Notes under the pieces: model-generated
The model's input: the letters and a program-made list of their open reading frames with translations, nothing else
The model's database searches: none
Told to the model about the DNA's origin: nothing
In this document: positions 9,272-18,332 of the stretch, piece by piece
Numbering within the stretch: position 1 is the first letter of the stretch
How the letters are laid out: every line of letters begins with the position of its first letter
Origin: Pasteurellaceae bacterium Pebbles2
GTDB taxonomy: Bacteria > Pseudomonadota > Gammaproteobacteria > Enterobacterales > Pasteurellaceae
Reading direction: 5' to 3'
Assembly: GCA_023101505.1 (NCBI GenBank)
Contig: LVZA01000001.1
Span: forward strand, 124,001 to 188,000
DNA length: 64,000 nt
Program-made: the position numbers and the translations under genes

Positions 9272-9907
9272 TTATGCTTGGTTTTGAATTTCAAGTATGC
9301 CACTGTAAATTAAATAAATACCAAACGCTAAGAAAATAATACCTGCCGTATTATCAATATAACGGCTGTATTGGCTGTAGAAACGTTTGGCGAATGGACG
9401 TGAAAATAGCACCGAAACAAGATAAAAATAGACAAAAGTTTCGATGATAATAATTAGAAATGCAGTAATCATTTGCCAGTAAGTGGTCAGATTGACCAAA
9501 ATTAACGACATTACGCTAGCAAAATAAATCACCACTTTGGCATTAGATAAATTAACAAATAGCCCTTTTAAAATTTCTTTTTTGGCGTTGGTTTGTTGAT
9601 TTAATTCTTGCTCAGAAAGCGGCTCGAATACGGCATTGCTACGACTTTTTGCCATTAATAAGCCTAAATAAGCCAAATAACCGCCGCCCATTAACATAAT
9701 AATGCCGTGCAACATTGGCATTGTAGTGAATAACAATGCTAAGCCGAGCATTGCCGAAGCTGCCCAGAAACTGACACCGAGAGTAATTCCGATAATACCA
9801 AACACAGTGTTGCGGCGAGAATTACTTGCAGCCATTCGGCTCACATAAAAGAAATCTGGCCCTGGTGTTAATAAACCGAAAAAATGAACGATGATTAAAT
9901 TAATCAT
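9272..9907 (-). CDS. LysE/RhtB-family amino-acid exporter
   Basis: 211 residues with about six hydrophobic segments. The family hallmark GLLTPGPDFFYVSRMAASNS is near the N-terminus, close to RhtC/RhtB threonine and homoserine exporters. The conserved PGP in the first loop is present. Substrate cannot be assigned from sequence. It sits 8 bases after pgpA and probably ends the ribH-nusB-thiL-pgpA message. The start MINLIIVHFFG is a bit shorter than in some relatives. Confidence 0.85.
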   Translation of the reverse strand: MINLIIVHFFGLLTPGPDFFYVSRMAASNSRRNTVFGIIGITLGVSFWAASAMLGLALLFTTMPMLHGIIMLMGGGYLAYLGLLMAKSRSNAVFEPLSEQELNQQTNAKKEILKGLFVNLSNAKVVIYFASVMSLILVNLTTYWQMITAFLIIIIETFVYFYLVSVLFSRPFAKRFYSQYSRYIDNTAGIIFLAFGIYLIYSGILEIQNQA

Positions 9908-9915
9908 TCCTGCTC

Positions 9916-10407
9916 CTAACTGAAAATCAAATAAAGTTTAATCACTAGAATAGCGTAAACTGCCGCAAGCACGTCATCAATCATAATGCCAAAGCCACTT
10001 TCTAGTTTTTCGTCAAAAATTTTTATTGGATAAGGTTTTAAAATATCAAACAAACGAAATAATACGAAAACCGCAGCGCACCAAGCCAAACTCATTTCAG
10101 GCATTACCAACATAACCAGCCAAATACCGACAAATTCGTCCCACACAATCGATCCGTGATCGTGTACGCCCATATCTTTTGCTGTTTTTCCACAAAAATA
10201 ACAGCCCAAAATAAAGCAAAGTGCGGTGAAAAAAATGAAGATTTTCCACGGTAGCCATTGCCACAATATTGTTCCAATCGCTAAGCCAGCCAAACTGCCC
10301 CACGTTCCTGGCGCAGGGTGAATTAAGCCCGAACCGAAACCGACGGCAAGTAAATGAATGGGATTGCTAAAGCGAAGTTGCTTTAAGGGATTTTGTGATG
10401 TCGTCAT
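9916..10407 (-). CDS. pgpA: Phosphatidylglycerophosphatase A
   Basis: 163 residues from ATG 10407 (MTTSQNPLKQLRF). The frame stays open to 10443, but that part overlaps the true end of thiL, so 10407 is preferred. PgpA removes phosphate from phosphatidylglycerophosphate to give phosphatidylglycerol in the inner membrane. The motif GFGSGLIHPAPGTWGSL and the later DEFVGIW and DDVLAAV segments are typical, with three to four membrane helices. It pairs functionally with pgsA at 42.9 kb. An uptake signal lies inside it near 10218. Confidence 0.93.
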   Translation of the reverse strand: MTTSQNPLKQLRFSNPIHLLAVGFGSGLIHPAPGTWGSLAGLAIGTILWQWLPWKIFIFFTALCFILGCYFCGKTAKDMGVHDHGSIVWDEFVGIWLVMLVMPEMSLAWCAAVFVLFRLFDILKPYPIKIFDEKLESGFGIMIDDVLAAVYAILVIKLYLIFS

Positions 10408-10426
10408 TCTATTATCTTGTTTAACT

Positions 10427-11424
10427 TTATTTAAAATGCTCAAAACTGTCGATAGTCAGCGAGATGGTTTCGCCTTGCCGTTGATAACAAATCGCTTGTT
10501 GAGGATTTTGTTCAACAATGCGCCCAATGCAAGTATAAGGCACATTTAATGGCGCAAGATATTGATCGAGCAAGGCTTTTTTATGATCGGGCACAGTAAA
10601 GCAAAGTTCATAATCTTCGCCCCTTGCAATGCTAATCGCTCTGCTTTTTCACGTCCGTATAATTCAACTAAGGTTTCAGAACAAGGCAAATCTTCTAAAT
10701 TTATCACCGCACTTACACCACTTCGCTCTAAAATATGCCCTAAATCGCCCACTAAACCGTCAGAAAGATCTAACGCGCAAGCGGAAAGCTGATGTTGAGC
10801 TAAGGTTTTACCTAAGGCAATTTGCGGTGTAGGTCTAAAATTTCGGCGGATTAACTGATTTTCTAGCGTATTCGTACTTATTCTTATACCTTGATGCAAT
10901 TCAGACAGCAAGTAAAACCCCGCCAGAGCATCGCCCAATGTGCCTGAAACATAAATCCAGTCGCCTACCTTGGCTTGATGACGACAAAGTGCGGTGGATT
11001 TTTCTACAAAACCGTGTGCAGTAATGCTTACCGACAAAATTGCGCCGCTTGTGGTATCGCCACCAATTAACGCCACATTATGTGTATTTAACAGCTCAAA
11101 CATTCCTTGGCTAAACGCCTGTAGCCATTTTTCATCAGCTTTAGGCAAGGTCAATGCCAAAGATACCCAAGCAGGCTCTGCACCCATTGCGGCGAGATCG
11201 CTTAAATTGGTGGCAACCGCTTTATAACCCAAATCTTGCGGATTAATATTTGGATAAAAATGCGAATTTTCCACCATTGTGTCCGTGGTAATTGCTAAGG
11301 ATTTCCCCTTCGGCAATTCCGTTAAAGCGCAATCATCACCAATGCTTAACACAACATCATTACGTTTGAACGGCTGCGCTTGGTGAAAAAATTGGTTGAT
11401 CAGATCAAATTCTGCAATCGCCAT
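10427..11424 (-). pseudogene. thiL: Thiamine-monophosphate kinase ThiL, frameshifted
   Basis: The first ~270 residues are normal ThiL: SIGDDCALTELPKG, ITTDTMVENSHF, ATNLSDLAAMGAEP, GGDTTSGAILSVSITAHG and LDLSDGLVGDL. At a run of four C (10620-10623, G on the coding strand) the frame shifts: the open frame ends in a nonsense tail at 10546. The correct C-terminus (GGEDYELCFTVPDHKKALL to SLTIDSFEHFK) lies in the next frame and ends at 10427-10429. One extra G would restore a full ~331-residue enzyme. ThiL makes thiamine pyrophosphate from the monophosphate. A sequencing error is a real alternative to a mutation. Confidence 0.85.
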
Positions 11425-11440
11425 TTTTGTTCCTAAAAAA

Positions 11441-11459
11441 AGGCGGGATCAGCCCACCT
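11441..11459 (-). terminator. Attenuator-like hairpin between nusB and thiL
   Basis: Stem aggcggg/cccacct with one mismatch, followed on the minus strand by a run of seven T just before the thiL start. It may lower transcription of thiL relative to nusB. Confidence 0.5.
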
Positions 11460-11476
11460 TTATTTTTTATCTTGAA

Positions 11477-11905
11477 TTATCTACGTCCAATAGCGGGTGC
11501 AACTTTATCCAATACACCATTAATATATTTATGGCTATCTTCCGCTCCAAAGGTTTTGGCAAGCTCAATCGCTTCGTTGATCACCACTTTGTAAGGCACG
11601 TCTAACTCATACTTCAATTCATAAGTTGCTAAACGAAGAATAGCTTTTTCAATCGGCGTTAATTCTTCAGAAGTGCGGTCTAAAAATGGTGCGATTGTGC
11701 TATCAACGGCATCTAAATTATCGATAGTTTGACGAAATAACTTGCGGAAATACGCCACATCAACGCCTTTAAGATCTTGTTCTGTAACAAAAGCCAACTC
11801 AATTTCAGCGGCATCATTTTGTGAAACAAACCAAGAATAAAGCGATTGCACCGCACATTCACGAGCACGACGGCGTGCCGACGGTTTTTTTACTTGTTCA
11901 GTCAT
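11477..11905 (-). CDS. nusB: Transcription antitermination factor NusB
   Basis: 142 residues, normal size, all-helical. NusB with NusE (S10) binds boxA of rRNA leaders for antitermination. The Arg-rich N-terminus [16 protein letters not shown] and the C-terminal [12 protein letters not shown] and [11 protein letters not shown] motifs are typical. It starts 9 bases after ribH, in the conserved order ribH-nusB-thiL-pgpA. Confidence 0.95.
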   Translation of the reverse strand: MTEQVKKPSARRRARECAVQSLYSWFVSQNDAAEIELAFVTEQDLKGVDVAYFRKLFRQTIDNLDAVDSTIAPFLDRTSEELTPIEKAILRLATYELKYELDVPYKVVINEAIELAKTFGAEDSHKYINGVLDKVAPAIGRR

Positions 11906-11914
11906 TTGTTATGC

Positions 11915-12388
11915 CTATGCTACATCAATTTGGTTTAACAAATTGATCATTTCTAATGCGACTAATGCGGCTTCAGCACCTTTATTACCTGCTTTTGTGC
12001 CAGCACGCTCAATAGCTTGTTCAATATTTTCTGTCGTCAACACACCAAATGCTACTGGAATATCAGCGTTAAGCGCCACGTTGCCCAAACCGCTGCTTGC
12101 TTCGCCTGCAACATATTCAAAATGCGCTGTGCCACCTCGAATAACTGTGCCTAATGCAACAATAGCATCGAATTTTTTAGTATTGGCTAAACGGCGTACC
12201 GCTAAAGGCAATTCATAAGCACCCGGCACTTTCACTAAAGTGATATTTTCTTCTTTAACTTGACCAACACGTTTTAATGCATCAACTGCGCCGTCAACCA
12301 AGCTGTCGTTAATAAAATGATTAAAACGAGCCACGACCACTGCAATTTTAGCGTTTGGTGCGCTTAATACACCTTCTAATACTTTCAT
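11915..12388 (-). CDS. ribH: 6,7-dimethyl-8-ribityllumazine synthase
   Basis: 157 residues. It condenses the ribityl-amino-uracil with dihydroxybutanone phosphate in riboflavin synthesis. Typical motifs: [41 protein letters not shown] with the catalytic His, and the C-terminal [13 protein letters not shown]. It is the first gene of the minus-strand operon with nusB, thiL and pgpA. Ribosome site AAAGGATAAC precedes the ATG. Confidence 0.96.
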   Translation of the reverse strand: MKVLEGVLSAPNAKIAVVVARFNHFINDSLVDGAVDALKRVGQVKEENITLVKVPGAYELPLAVRRLANTKKFDAIVALGTVIRGGTAHFEYVAGEASSGLGNVALNADIPVAFGVLTTENIEQAIERAGTKAGNKGAEAALVALEMINLLNQIDVA

Positions 12389-12460
12389 CTGTTATCCTTT
12401 TTTCTATAAACGAATTTGGTCGCCAATTCTACCACAGAATTCCAAATTTGATAATAAAAA

Positions 12461-12480
12461 AGGAAGCCAAAAGGCTTCCT
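12461..12480 (-). terminator. Terminator of the lipoprotein gene
   Basis: Perfect 8-bp stem aggaagcc/ggcttcct, AAAA loop, T run on the minus strand. Confidence 0.85.
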
Positions 12481-12505
12481 CTATCATAATGCAGATAAAT
12501 TTAAA

Positions 12506-13051
12506 TTATTTAGCTGCTTCTTGTGCTTTTTTAGCTTCTTCAATTTGCTCAGCAGTTGCTGCTTTCGCTTTGATTCCGCCTTCAGTTACAGCTTCTTTCA
12601 CTTCTGCAGCTTTGTTTGATACTGCGTCAGCTGCTTGGTTTACTTTCTCAGCGGCTGCATCTTTCATTTCTGTTGCTTTGTTCATTGCTGAATCTTTTGC
12701 TTCAGTCATTTTAGCCATTGCAGCATCTTTCATTTCAGCTGTTTTTTCTACGGCCGCATCTTTCATTTCTGCTACTTTAGCAGTTGCTGCATCTTTAACT
12801 TCTGCTGCTTTTTCTACTGCCGCATCTTTAACTTCTTTTGCTGCATCAACAGCAGCGTCTTTCACTTCAGTTGCTTTTTCTACAGCTGCATCTTTAACGT
12901 CTTTCGCTGCTTCAACTGCTGCATCTTTCGCTTCAACTACGCTTGTTTTTGCTTCTTCAACTTTTGCAGAAACTTTTTCTTGAGCTTGATCGCAAGCTGC
13001 TAATGCAAATGTTGAGCCTAAAACTAATGCTGCTAATAATGATTTTTTCAT
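12506..13051 (-). CDS. Lipoprotein with Ala/Lys/Glu-rich 11-residue repeats
   Basis: 181 residues. A signal peptide ends in the lipobox LAAC (Cys about residue 20), so the mature protein is lipid-anchored. Almost the whole mature part consists of degenerate 11-residue repeats of the form KDAAVEKAAEV, predicted as one long amphipathic helix. Such 11-mers occur in LEA-type proteins and apolipoprotein-like helices. Function is unknown. The opposite strand also has a long open frame, a by-product of the repetitive codons. It is a single-gene unit with its own terminator, and 208 bases of upstream DNA separate it from dapD. Confidence 0.8.
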   Translation of the reverse strand: MKKSLLAALVLGSTFALAACDQAQEKVSAKVEEAKTSVVEAKDAAVEAAKDVKDAAVEKATEVKDAAVDAAKEVKDAAVEKAAEVKDAATAKVAEMKDAAVEKTAEMKDAAMAKMTEAKDSAMNKATEMKDAAAEKVNQAADAVSNKAAEVKEAVTEGGIKAKAATAEQIEEAKKAQEAAK

Positions 13052-13215
13052 TGTGTCCTCTAACTAAAAAGTAATTTGTTATATCGGTCATTCCGATGGT
13101 TGCGTATTTTGAACATATTAACGAAGAAATGCAAAGCATTTTAACAATCTTTACACAAACTTTACATTTCTCAATATAAACAAAATAAATTGCAGACTTA
13201 AATTTTGACCATAAA

Positions 13216-13243
13216 AAAAGTGCGAAGTTCAATCCGCACTTTT
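13216..13243 (-). terminator. Terminator of dapD
   Basis: Stem aaaagtgcg/cgcactttt with 10-nt loop and T run on the minus strand. It resembles a pair of imperfect uptake signals. Confidence 0.8.
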
Positions 13244-13259
13244 AATTCTTTTAATTTAA

Positions 13260-14087
13260 TTATTCTTCAATGGTACGAAGTAACTCGTTGATACCCACTT
13301 TACCTAAGGTTTTCGCATCAACTTTTTTCACAATCACTGCGCAGTAAAGACTGTATTTACCGCATTTTGATGGTAATGAACCTGACACAACTACAGAACC
13401 TGCTGGCACACGACCGTAGTGGATTTCGCCAGTTTCACGGTCGTAGATACGAGTTGATTGACCGATGAATACGCCCATTGAAATCACACAACCGTCTTCA
13501 ACGATAACACCTTCAACTACTTCAGAACGTGCGCCGACGAAACAGTTGTCGCCGATGATAGTTGGGTTTGCTTGTAACGGCTCTAACACGCCGCCGATAC
13601 CTACACCGCCTGAAAGGTGAACGTTTTTACCGATTTGTGCGCAAGAGCCAACAGTCGCCCAAGTGTCAACCATTGTGCCTTCGCCCACGTGTGCGCCAAT
13701 ATTTACATAAGATGGCATTAATACGCAGTTTTTAGAAATATATGCGCCTTTACGTACAGTTGCAGATGGCACGACACGGAAACCCTCTTGCGCAAAGCGT
13801 TCTTCTGTATAGTCAGCAAATTTTAATGCCACTTTGTCGTAATATTTGGTTTCTGCGCCATCAATCACTTGGTTATCGTTAATGCGGAATGAAAGTAATA
13901 CCGCTTTTTTTAACCATTGGTGTGTAACCCATTCACCGTCGATTTTTTCCGCCACACGATATGTGCCATTGTCTAAACCCTCGATTACTTGCTCAATCGC
14001 TGCACGAGTTTCAGCATCAACTGTTTTTGGAGTAATATCAGCACGTTTTTCAAAAGCGGCTTCAATAATTGCTTGTAAATTTGACAT
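13260..14087 (-). CDS. dapD: Tetrahydrodipicolinate N-succinyltransferase DapD
   Basis: 275 residues, normal size. It transfers succinyl from succinyl-CoA to tetrahydrodipicolinate in the lysine/diaminopimelate pathway. The N-terminal helical part ([18 protein letters not shown]) is followed by the left-handed beta-helix of hexapeptide repeats ([21 protein letters not shown] and onward) and [20 protein letters not shown]. Single gene with a terminator downstream. Confidence 0.96.
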   Translation of the reverse strand: MSNLQAIIEAAFEKRADITPKTVDAETRAAIEQVIEGLDNGTYRVAEKIDGEWVTHQWLKKAVLLSFRINDNQVIDGAETKYYDKVALKFADYTEERFAQEGFRVVPSATVRKGAYISKNCVLMPSYVNIGAHVGEGTMVDTWATVGSCAQIGKNVHLSGGVGIGGVLEPLQANPTIIGDNCFVGARSEVVEGVIVEDGCVISMGVFIGQSTRIYDRETGEIHYGRVPAGSVVVSGSLPSKCGKYSLYCAVIVKKVDAKTLGKVGINELLRTIEE

Positions 14088-14183
14088 AGTCTTTCCTATA
14101 TAATGTAAATAAAAAAAGGTCGCATAGTTTTATCATATTTTTAACCAAAACTCACCTTAAATTTTGGTTTATCTGCATTTCCT

Positions 14184-15119
14184 TTAGCGATATTTTCGCC
14201 CATCATCGCCATTTTCTTCGGTCTTAAAACGACGATGTAGCCACATATATTGCTCCACGCCCTTTAAAATTTCTGTTTCAACTAACTTATTCATTCGCAT
14301 TGCAATCTCTTTTGCTTCGGTTAAGTCAGAAAAATCCACAGGGGCTGAAATCGTTACGGTGTAACCCGAATAATCCGCATTACGTAATGGTGCAAATGGT
14401 ACAACTTTACTTTCAGGTGAGCCCTTAATTAAATAATATGAACCCGTGGTCGTTGCCGCATCTTGCACAGAAAAGAACGGAATAAACACCGCACTTTTTC
14501 GCCCATAATCGTGATCTGGCGCATACCAAATAGTTTCCCCTTGGCGTAAAGCCTTAAGCATTGCACGCAAATTTTTGCGCTCAACCACATCTTTATTAGA
14601 ACGCAAACGCCCCCACGTTTGTAACCAATTCATAATCGGCTTATCATTCGGACGATAAATTCCAATGCCTGGGTGATATAAACCCACAATGCGAGCTCCC
14701 AACTCTAAGGTTAAAAAATGTACGCCAACAAAAACAATCCCCTTTTCTGCATTGTCTTTAAGGTGATGTAGCCCCTCAACTTTCGACCATTTTTTTATCC
14801 GACGATCCGACCAAAACCACGCCATACCGGTTTCAATAATCGCCATTCCTACATTTTGCATATTGGCTCGCAAAATTTCTTCACGACGTTGTTCGCTTAA
14901 CTCAGGAAAAGCTAATAAAAGATTACGACGAGCAATTTGTTCACGTCGTTTTCCCACTTTTAATTGTGAAAAAAGCCAACTTAGGCCTTTACCAATGCGC
15001 ACTAAAATGGGATAAGGCAAGCATAAAATTAGCCAATAAAAACCTAAACCAAGCCAAAATCCCCAATGTTTCGGGTGTAAAAAGGCTTTTTGAAATTTAG
15101 GCAGGTGATTTTCATACAT
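14184..15119 (-). CDS. lpxL: Lipid A lauroyl/acyl-transferase LpxL (HtrB)
   Basis: 311 residues from ATG 15119 (MYENHLPKFQKAFLHPKHW), preceded by AGGTAAA; nine further in-frame codons upstream are not needed. It adds a secondary acyl chain to KDO2-lipid IVA at the inner membrane. One N-terminal membrane helix is visible. The acyltransferase motif HFLTLE (H-x4-E) and the YRPNDKPIMNWLQTWGRLRS and WYAPDHDYG segments match the LpxL group more than LpxM. Divergent from hldE (137 bases), as in H. influenzae; both genes serve lipooligosaccharide synthesis. Confidence 0.92.
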   Translation of the reverse strand: MYENHLPKFQKAFLHPKHWGFWLGLGFYWLILCLPYPILVRIGKGLSWLFSQLKVGKRREQIARRNLLLAFPELSEQRREEILRANMQNVGMAIIETGMAWFWSDRRIKKWSKVEGLHHLKDNAEKGIVFVGVHFLTLELGARIVGLYHPGIGIYRPNDKPIMNWLQTWGRLRSNKDVVERKNLRAMLKALRQGETIWYAPDHDYGRKSAVFIPFFSVQDAATTTGSYYLIKGSPESKVVPFAPLRNADYSGYTVTISAPVDFSDLTEAKEIAMRMNKLVETEILKGVEQYMWLHRRFKTEENGDDGRKYR

Positions 15120-15256
15120 AAATTTACCTAAAAAAAGACAACACAAAAAAATATTCCGCCTAGTTTAACGGAATTTCAACGAAAATTTAAGCCAAAGTCG
15201 TTTTTGCTGTGCTAAAATTATCAAAATTTCTTATTTTTGATGTAAGGACAACCTCG

Positions 15257-16687
15257 ATGACGCAATATTCCGCACAATTTCCACAAGCTAACGTACTCGT
15301 TTTAGGCGACGTAATGCTCGACCGTTACTGGTTTGGCGCAACAAATCGAATCTCACCTGAAGCGCCAGTTCCCGTAGTGCGAGTGCAGCAAAATGAAGAA
15401 CGTGCTGGCGGTGCTGCCAACGTAGCAATGAACATTGCCAGTTTAAATGTACCCGTGCAATTATTAGGCTTAACAGGGAATGACGAAGCAGGCAATGCCT
15501 TAACACAATTACTCGAACAGCAAAAAATTCAGTGCGATTTCGTGCGCTTAGATAGCCACCCGACGATTACTAAATTACGTATTTTATCTCGTCATCAGCA
15601 ATTATTACGTCTTGATTTTGAAGATGATTTCCATCAAGTTTCCAGCCAAGATTTGCTCCAAAAACTCGAAAGTGCGGTGCAAAATTGTGGTGCTTTGATT
15701 TTGTCAGATTACGGCAAAGGCACACTTTCTGACGTGCAACAAATGATCCAAATTGCTCGCAAAGCGAATGTTCCTGTGCTAATCGACCCGAAAGGTACTG
15801 ATTTTGAACGCTATCGTGGAGCGACCTTGCTCACTCCAAATATGTCTGAATTTGAAGCCGTTGTCGGCAAATGCCACAACGATGAAGAAATCATTGAAAA
15901 AGGCTTAAAACTCATTTCTGACATAAATTTAACCGCACTTTTGGTTACTCGTTCAGAAAAAGGAATGACCTTATTGCGCCCAAACCAACCAGCATATCAT
16001 TTGCCGACAGAAGCCAAAGAAGTGTTTGACGTTACAGGCGCAGGCGACACTGTAATTAGCGTGCTTGCCACCGCTCTTGCGGACAAACGTTCATTTGAAG
16101 AAGCCTGCTACCTCGCCAATGTAGCCGCTGGCATCGTTGTGGGCAAACTCGGCACATCAACGGTTAGCACGGTTGAACTTGAAAACGCCATTCACGGACG
16201 TACCGCCACAGGCTTTGGTATAATGAGCGAAAGCGATCTAAAAGCTGCGGTAAAATTAGCCAAAGATCGTGGCGAAAAAATTGTAATGACCAACGGCTGC
16301 TTCGATATTTTACACCCTGGACACGTTTCTTATTTAGAAAATGCCCGCAAATTAGGCGACCGCTTAATCGTCGCCGTCAACACCGATGCATCGGTTAAAC
16401 GCTTAAAAGGTGAAACTCGCCCAATCAATGACTTACACAGCCGAATGGCAGTATTAGCTGGCTTAGCTTCTGTCGATTGGCTAGTCGAATTTAGCGAAGA
16501 CACGCCACAACGCTTAATCGGTGAAATCTTGCCCGATTTATTGGTGAAAGGTGGCGACTACAAACCCGAAGAGATCGCAGGTGCGAAAGAAGTTTGGGCA
16601 AACGGCGGCGATGTTTTAGTGTTAAACTTTGAAAACGGCTGCTCCACCAGCAACGTGATCGAAAAAATTCAGCAATTAAAAGATTAA
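15257..16687 (+). CDS. hldE: Bifunctional heptose kinase/adenylyltransferase HldE
   Basis: 476 residues from ATG 15257 ([20 protein letters not shown]) with AAGGA upstream; an in-frame start at 15209 is less likely. Residues ~1-315 are the ribokinase-type domain ([28 protein letters not shown] with the catalytic Asp). Residues ~340-476 are the nucleotidyltransferase domain ([20 protein letters not shown] with the HxGH motif). It makes ADP-heptose precursors for the inner core. Two uptake signals lie inside the gene. Confidence 0.95.
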   Translation: MTQYSAQFPQANVLVLGDVMLDRYWFGATNRISPEAPVPVVRVQQNEERAGGAANVAMNIASLNVPVQLLGLTGNDEAGNALTQLLEQQKIQCDFVRLDSHPTITKLRILSRHQQLLRLDFEDDFHQVSSQDLLQKLESAVQNCGALILSDYGKGTLSDVQQMIQIARKANVPVLIDPKGTDFERYRGATLLTPNMSEFEAVVGKCHNDEEIIEKGLKLISDINLTALLVTRSEKGMTLLRPNQPAYHLPTEAKEVFDVTGAGDTVISVLATALADKRSFEEACYLANVAAGIVVGKLGTSTVSTVELENAIHGRTATGFGIMSESDLKAAVKLAKDRGEKIVMTNGCFDILHPGHVSYLENARKLGDRLIVAVNTDASVKRLKGETRPINDLHSRMAVLAGLASVDWLVEFSEDTPQRLIGEILPDLLVKGGDYKPEEIAGAKEVWANGGDVLVLNFENGCSTSNVIEKIQQLKD

Positions 16688-16732
16688 TCGTAGAGATATT
16701 AATCAATCAAAAAAGTGCGGTGAGAAAAACGC

Positions 16733-16761
16733 TTGTTTTTGAAAAAAACTTTCTATATTAT
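16733..16761 (+). promoter_or_regulatory. Probable tRNA-Val promoter
   Basis: TTGTTT (16733-16738), 17-base spacer, TATTAT (16756-16761), ending about 45 bases before the tRNA. Confidence 0.5.
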
Positions 16762-16805
16762 AACCGCACTTTTTGAGTTCAATCTCAATTATCTAACTCC
16801 AAAAT

Positions 16806-16882
16806 GCGACTATAGCTCAGTTGGTTAGAGCACCACCTTGACATGGTGGGGGTCACTGGTTCGAGTCCAGCTAGTCGCACCA
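16806..16882 (+). tRNA. tRNA-Val(GAC)
   Basis: 77 bases with a complete cloverleaf. The acceptor stem gcgacta pairs with tagtcgc, the anticodon loop is ttgacat (anticodon GAC), the T loop is ttcgagt and CCA is encoded. Near identical to enterobacterial tRNA-Val(GAC). Confidence 0.97.
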
Positions 16883-16926
16883 TTACACTGTTTAATACTG
16901 TTCGACACAGTTCAAAACAAAAAGAA

Positions 16927-16957
16927 AATAGCTAGATTTTTCAAATATCTAGCTATT
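16927..16957 (+). terminator. Terminator after tRNA-Val
   Basis: Stem aatagctaga/tctagctatt with 11-nt loop and T run. Confidence 0.8.
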
Positions 16958-17112
16958 TTTTTGTTCATTTTAGTTCAAAATAGATCGATATTGACCAAAG
17001 ATTTTAGTACCATATTTAGCACTACATTTTCCAAAATTTTATGAGCGTAGTGCAAAAAGCAAAATATTGCACCACGCTTCATTGAAGAACGTAGTGCAAA
17101 AAGGTTACTTTT

Positions 17113-17190
17113 ATGGCAAAAACACAGTTAAGCCACTGACTAATGCAGAAATTGAAAAGACGAAAACCAAGAATAAGGAGAAAAACTCTA
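17113..17190 (+). pseudogene. Relict N-terminus of a P4-type integrase
   Basis: Starting at ATG 17113 the reading is MAKTQ; after a one-base frameshift near 17128 it continues KPLTNAEIEKTKTKNKEK. This is the start of the DUF4102 arm domain of P4-type integrases (usual form MAKxxKPLTxTEIxKAKPK). Nothing beyond about 30 codons remains. It lies 230 bases after tRNA-Val, where such integrases usually insert. The rest of the 329-base gap (16883-17211) has the tRNA terminator and a direct repeat cgtagtgcaaaaag at about 17046 and 17089; no other gene is seen. Confidence 0.6.
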
Positions 17191-17211
17191 TTTTTCTATA
17201 TAAAAATTAAA

Positions 17212-17451
17212 TCAATAACGACCAAAAGAGCGAGCCCATTTTTGTTTTCTAGTTAAATACGGATCTCGCCAAATTTTGATTAATTCAATAAATAAGAATA
17301 CAGCAATTAATAACAAAATAGCCATAAATATAATAAAGGCTAATTTGTTAGTAAAAGCATAAGCAAGAACAACGAGTACTAAAAAAGGAATAATAAACAT
17401 TAAGGCAACTATCCCAAATTCTTTTATCAGCCAATTTAAATCATTAAACAT
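17212..17451 (-). CDS. Small two-helix membrane protein of unknown function
   Basis: 79 residues from ATG 17451 (MFNDLNWLIKEFG), preceded by AGGAG at 5 bases; an in-frame GTG at 17457 overlaps that ribosome site. Two hydrophobic segments (about residues 13-33 and 37-58) are followed by a basic cytoplasmic tail ending in KQKWARSFGRY. No family recognised. It lies between the integrase relict and truA and may be a leftover island gene. Confidence 0.55.
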   Translation of the reverse strand: MFNDLNWLIKEFGIVALMFIIPFLVLVVLAYAFTNKLAFIIFMAILLLIAVFLFIELIKIWRDPYLTRKQKWARSFGRY

Positions 17452-17529
17452 AGCCACTCCTTTTTACTTTATTATTTAACCCTATATTAAGCCCTTCCCC
17501 CACTAAACTCAAGTCTCTTAATATTTCCA

Positions 17530-18315
17530 TCACTCCCCTAGAAACAACGGCCCAAGTGCATTTTTAGGTAATTCAAATTGTTCGGGATAAAGCACATCGA
17601 CGAGATATAAGCCGTCGGGTTTGGCGGTGGGGGCGGCTAAAGCGCGGTCTTTTTTGGCTAAGATTTCAGCAATCCATTCGATTGGTTTTCGTCCTGCGCC
17701 GACTTCCATTAAGCTGCCGACGATATTGCGCACCATATGGTGAACAAAGGCGTTGGCTTGAATATCGACGACGATATATGCGCCAAAGCGAGAAACGTTT
17801 AGATGATGAACGTTGCGCCACGGGCTGTGGGATTGGCACTGTGCGGCACGAAAGCTGCTGAAATCGTGTTCGCCGAGCAAGGCTTGTGCTGCTTGGTGCA
17901 TTTTTTGATGATCGAGTGCCAAATGTGTGTGTGTAATACCGTGGGGTAAAATAGCCGAACGAACGTTATTGCTATATAAAACATAGCGATAGCGACGTGC
18001 GGTGGCACTAAATCGAGCGTGAAAATCATCAGGAACGACTTTCGCCCATTTTACCGCAATATCATCGGGCAAGTTGGCATTAGTGCCAAATACCCACGCT
18101 TTTTCGGGGCGTTCGGCGCTCGTTTCAAAATGAACTACTTGCCCTGTGCCGTGAACACCGCTATCGGTGCGCCCAGCACAAAAAACTTCTATCGGTTGAT
18201 TGGCAACAAAAGATAAGGCTTTTTCCAATTCTGCTTGTACGCTGGCGACTTTTTCTTGTCGTTGCCAACCGAAATAATTTTGACCGCTATATTCAATACC
18301 GAGTGCAATTTTCAT
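17530..18315 (-). CDS. truA: tRNA pseudouridine(38-40) synthase TruA
   Basis: 261 residues. It makes pseudouridine at positions 38-40 of tRNA anticodon arms. The catalytic Asp51 is in [10 protein letters not shown]. Other family motifs are [27 protein letters not shown] and [11 protein letters not shown]. It starts 17 bases after rlmM, so the two RNA-modification genes are probably cotranscribed. Confidence 0.96.
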   Translation of the reverse strand: MKIALGIEYSGQNYFGWQRQEKVASVQAELEKALSFVANQPIEVFCAGRTDSGVHGTGQVVHFETSAERPEKAWVFGTNANLPDDIAVKWAKVVPDDFHARFSATARRYRYVLYSNNVRSAILPHGITHTHLALDHQKMHQAAQALLGEHDFSSFRAAQCQSHSPWRNVHHLNVSRFGAYIVVDIQANAFVHHMVRNIVGSLMEVGAGRKPIEWIAEILAKKDRALAAPTAKPDGLYLVDVLYPEQFELPKNALGPLFLGE

Positions 18316-18332
18316 TTAAAAACTCCTTCATT

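Noticed and set aside
10395-10407. GTGATGTCGTCAT, close to a MatP matS site
   Set aside because: It differs from the matS consensus in both outer C/G positions and is the pgpA start region (codons ATG ACG ACA TCA), so chance is more likely.
12489-12983. Plus-strand 164-codon open frame opposite the lipoprotein gene
   Set aside because: It mirrors the repetitive Ala/Lys/Glu codons; the minus-strand frame has a signal peptide, lipobox, and terminator.
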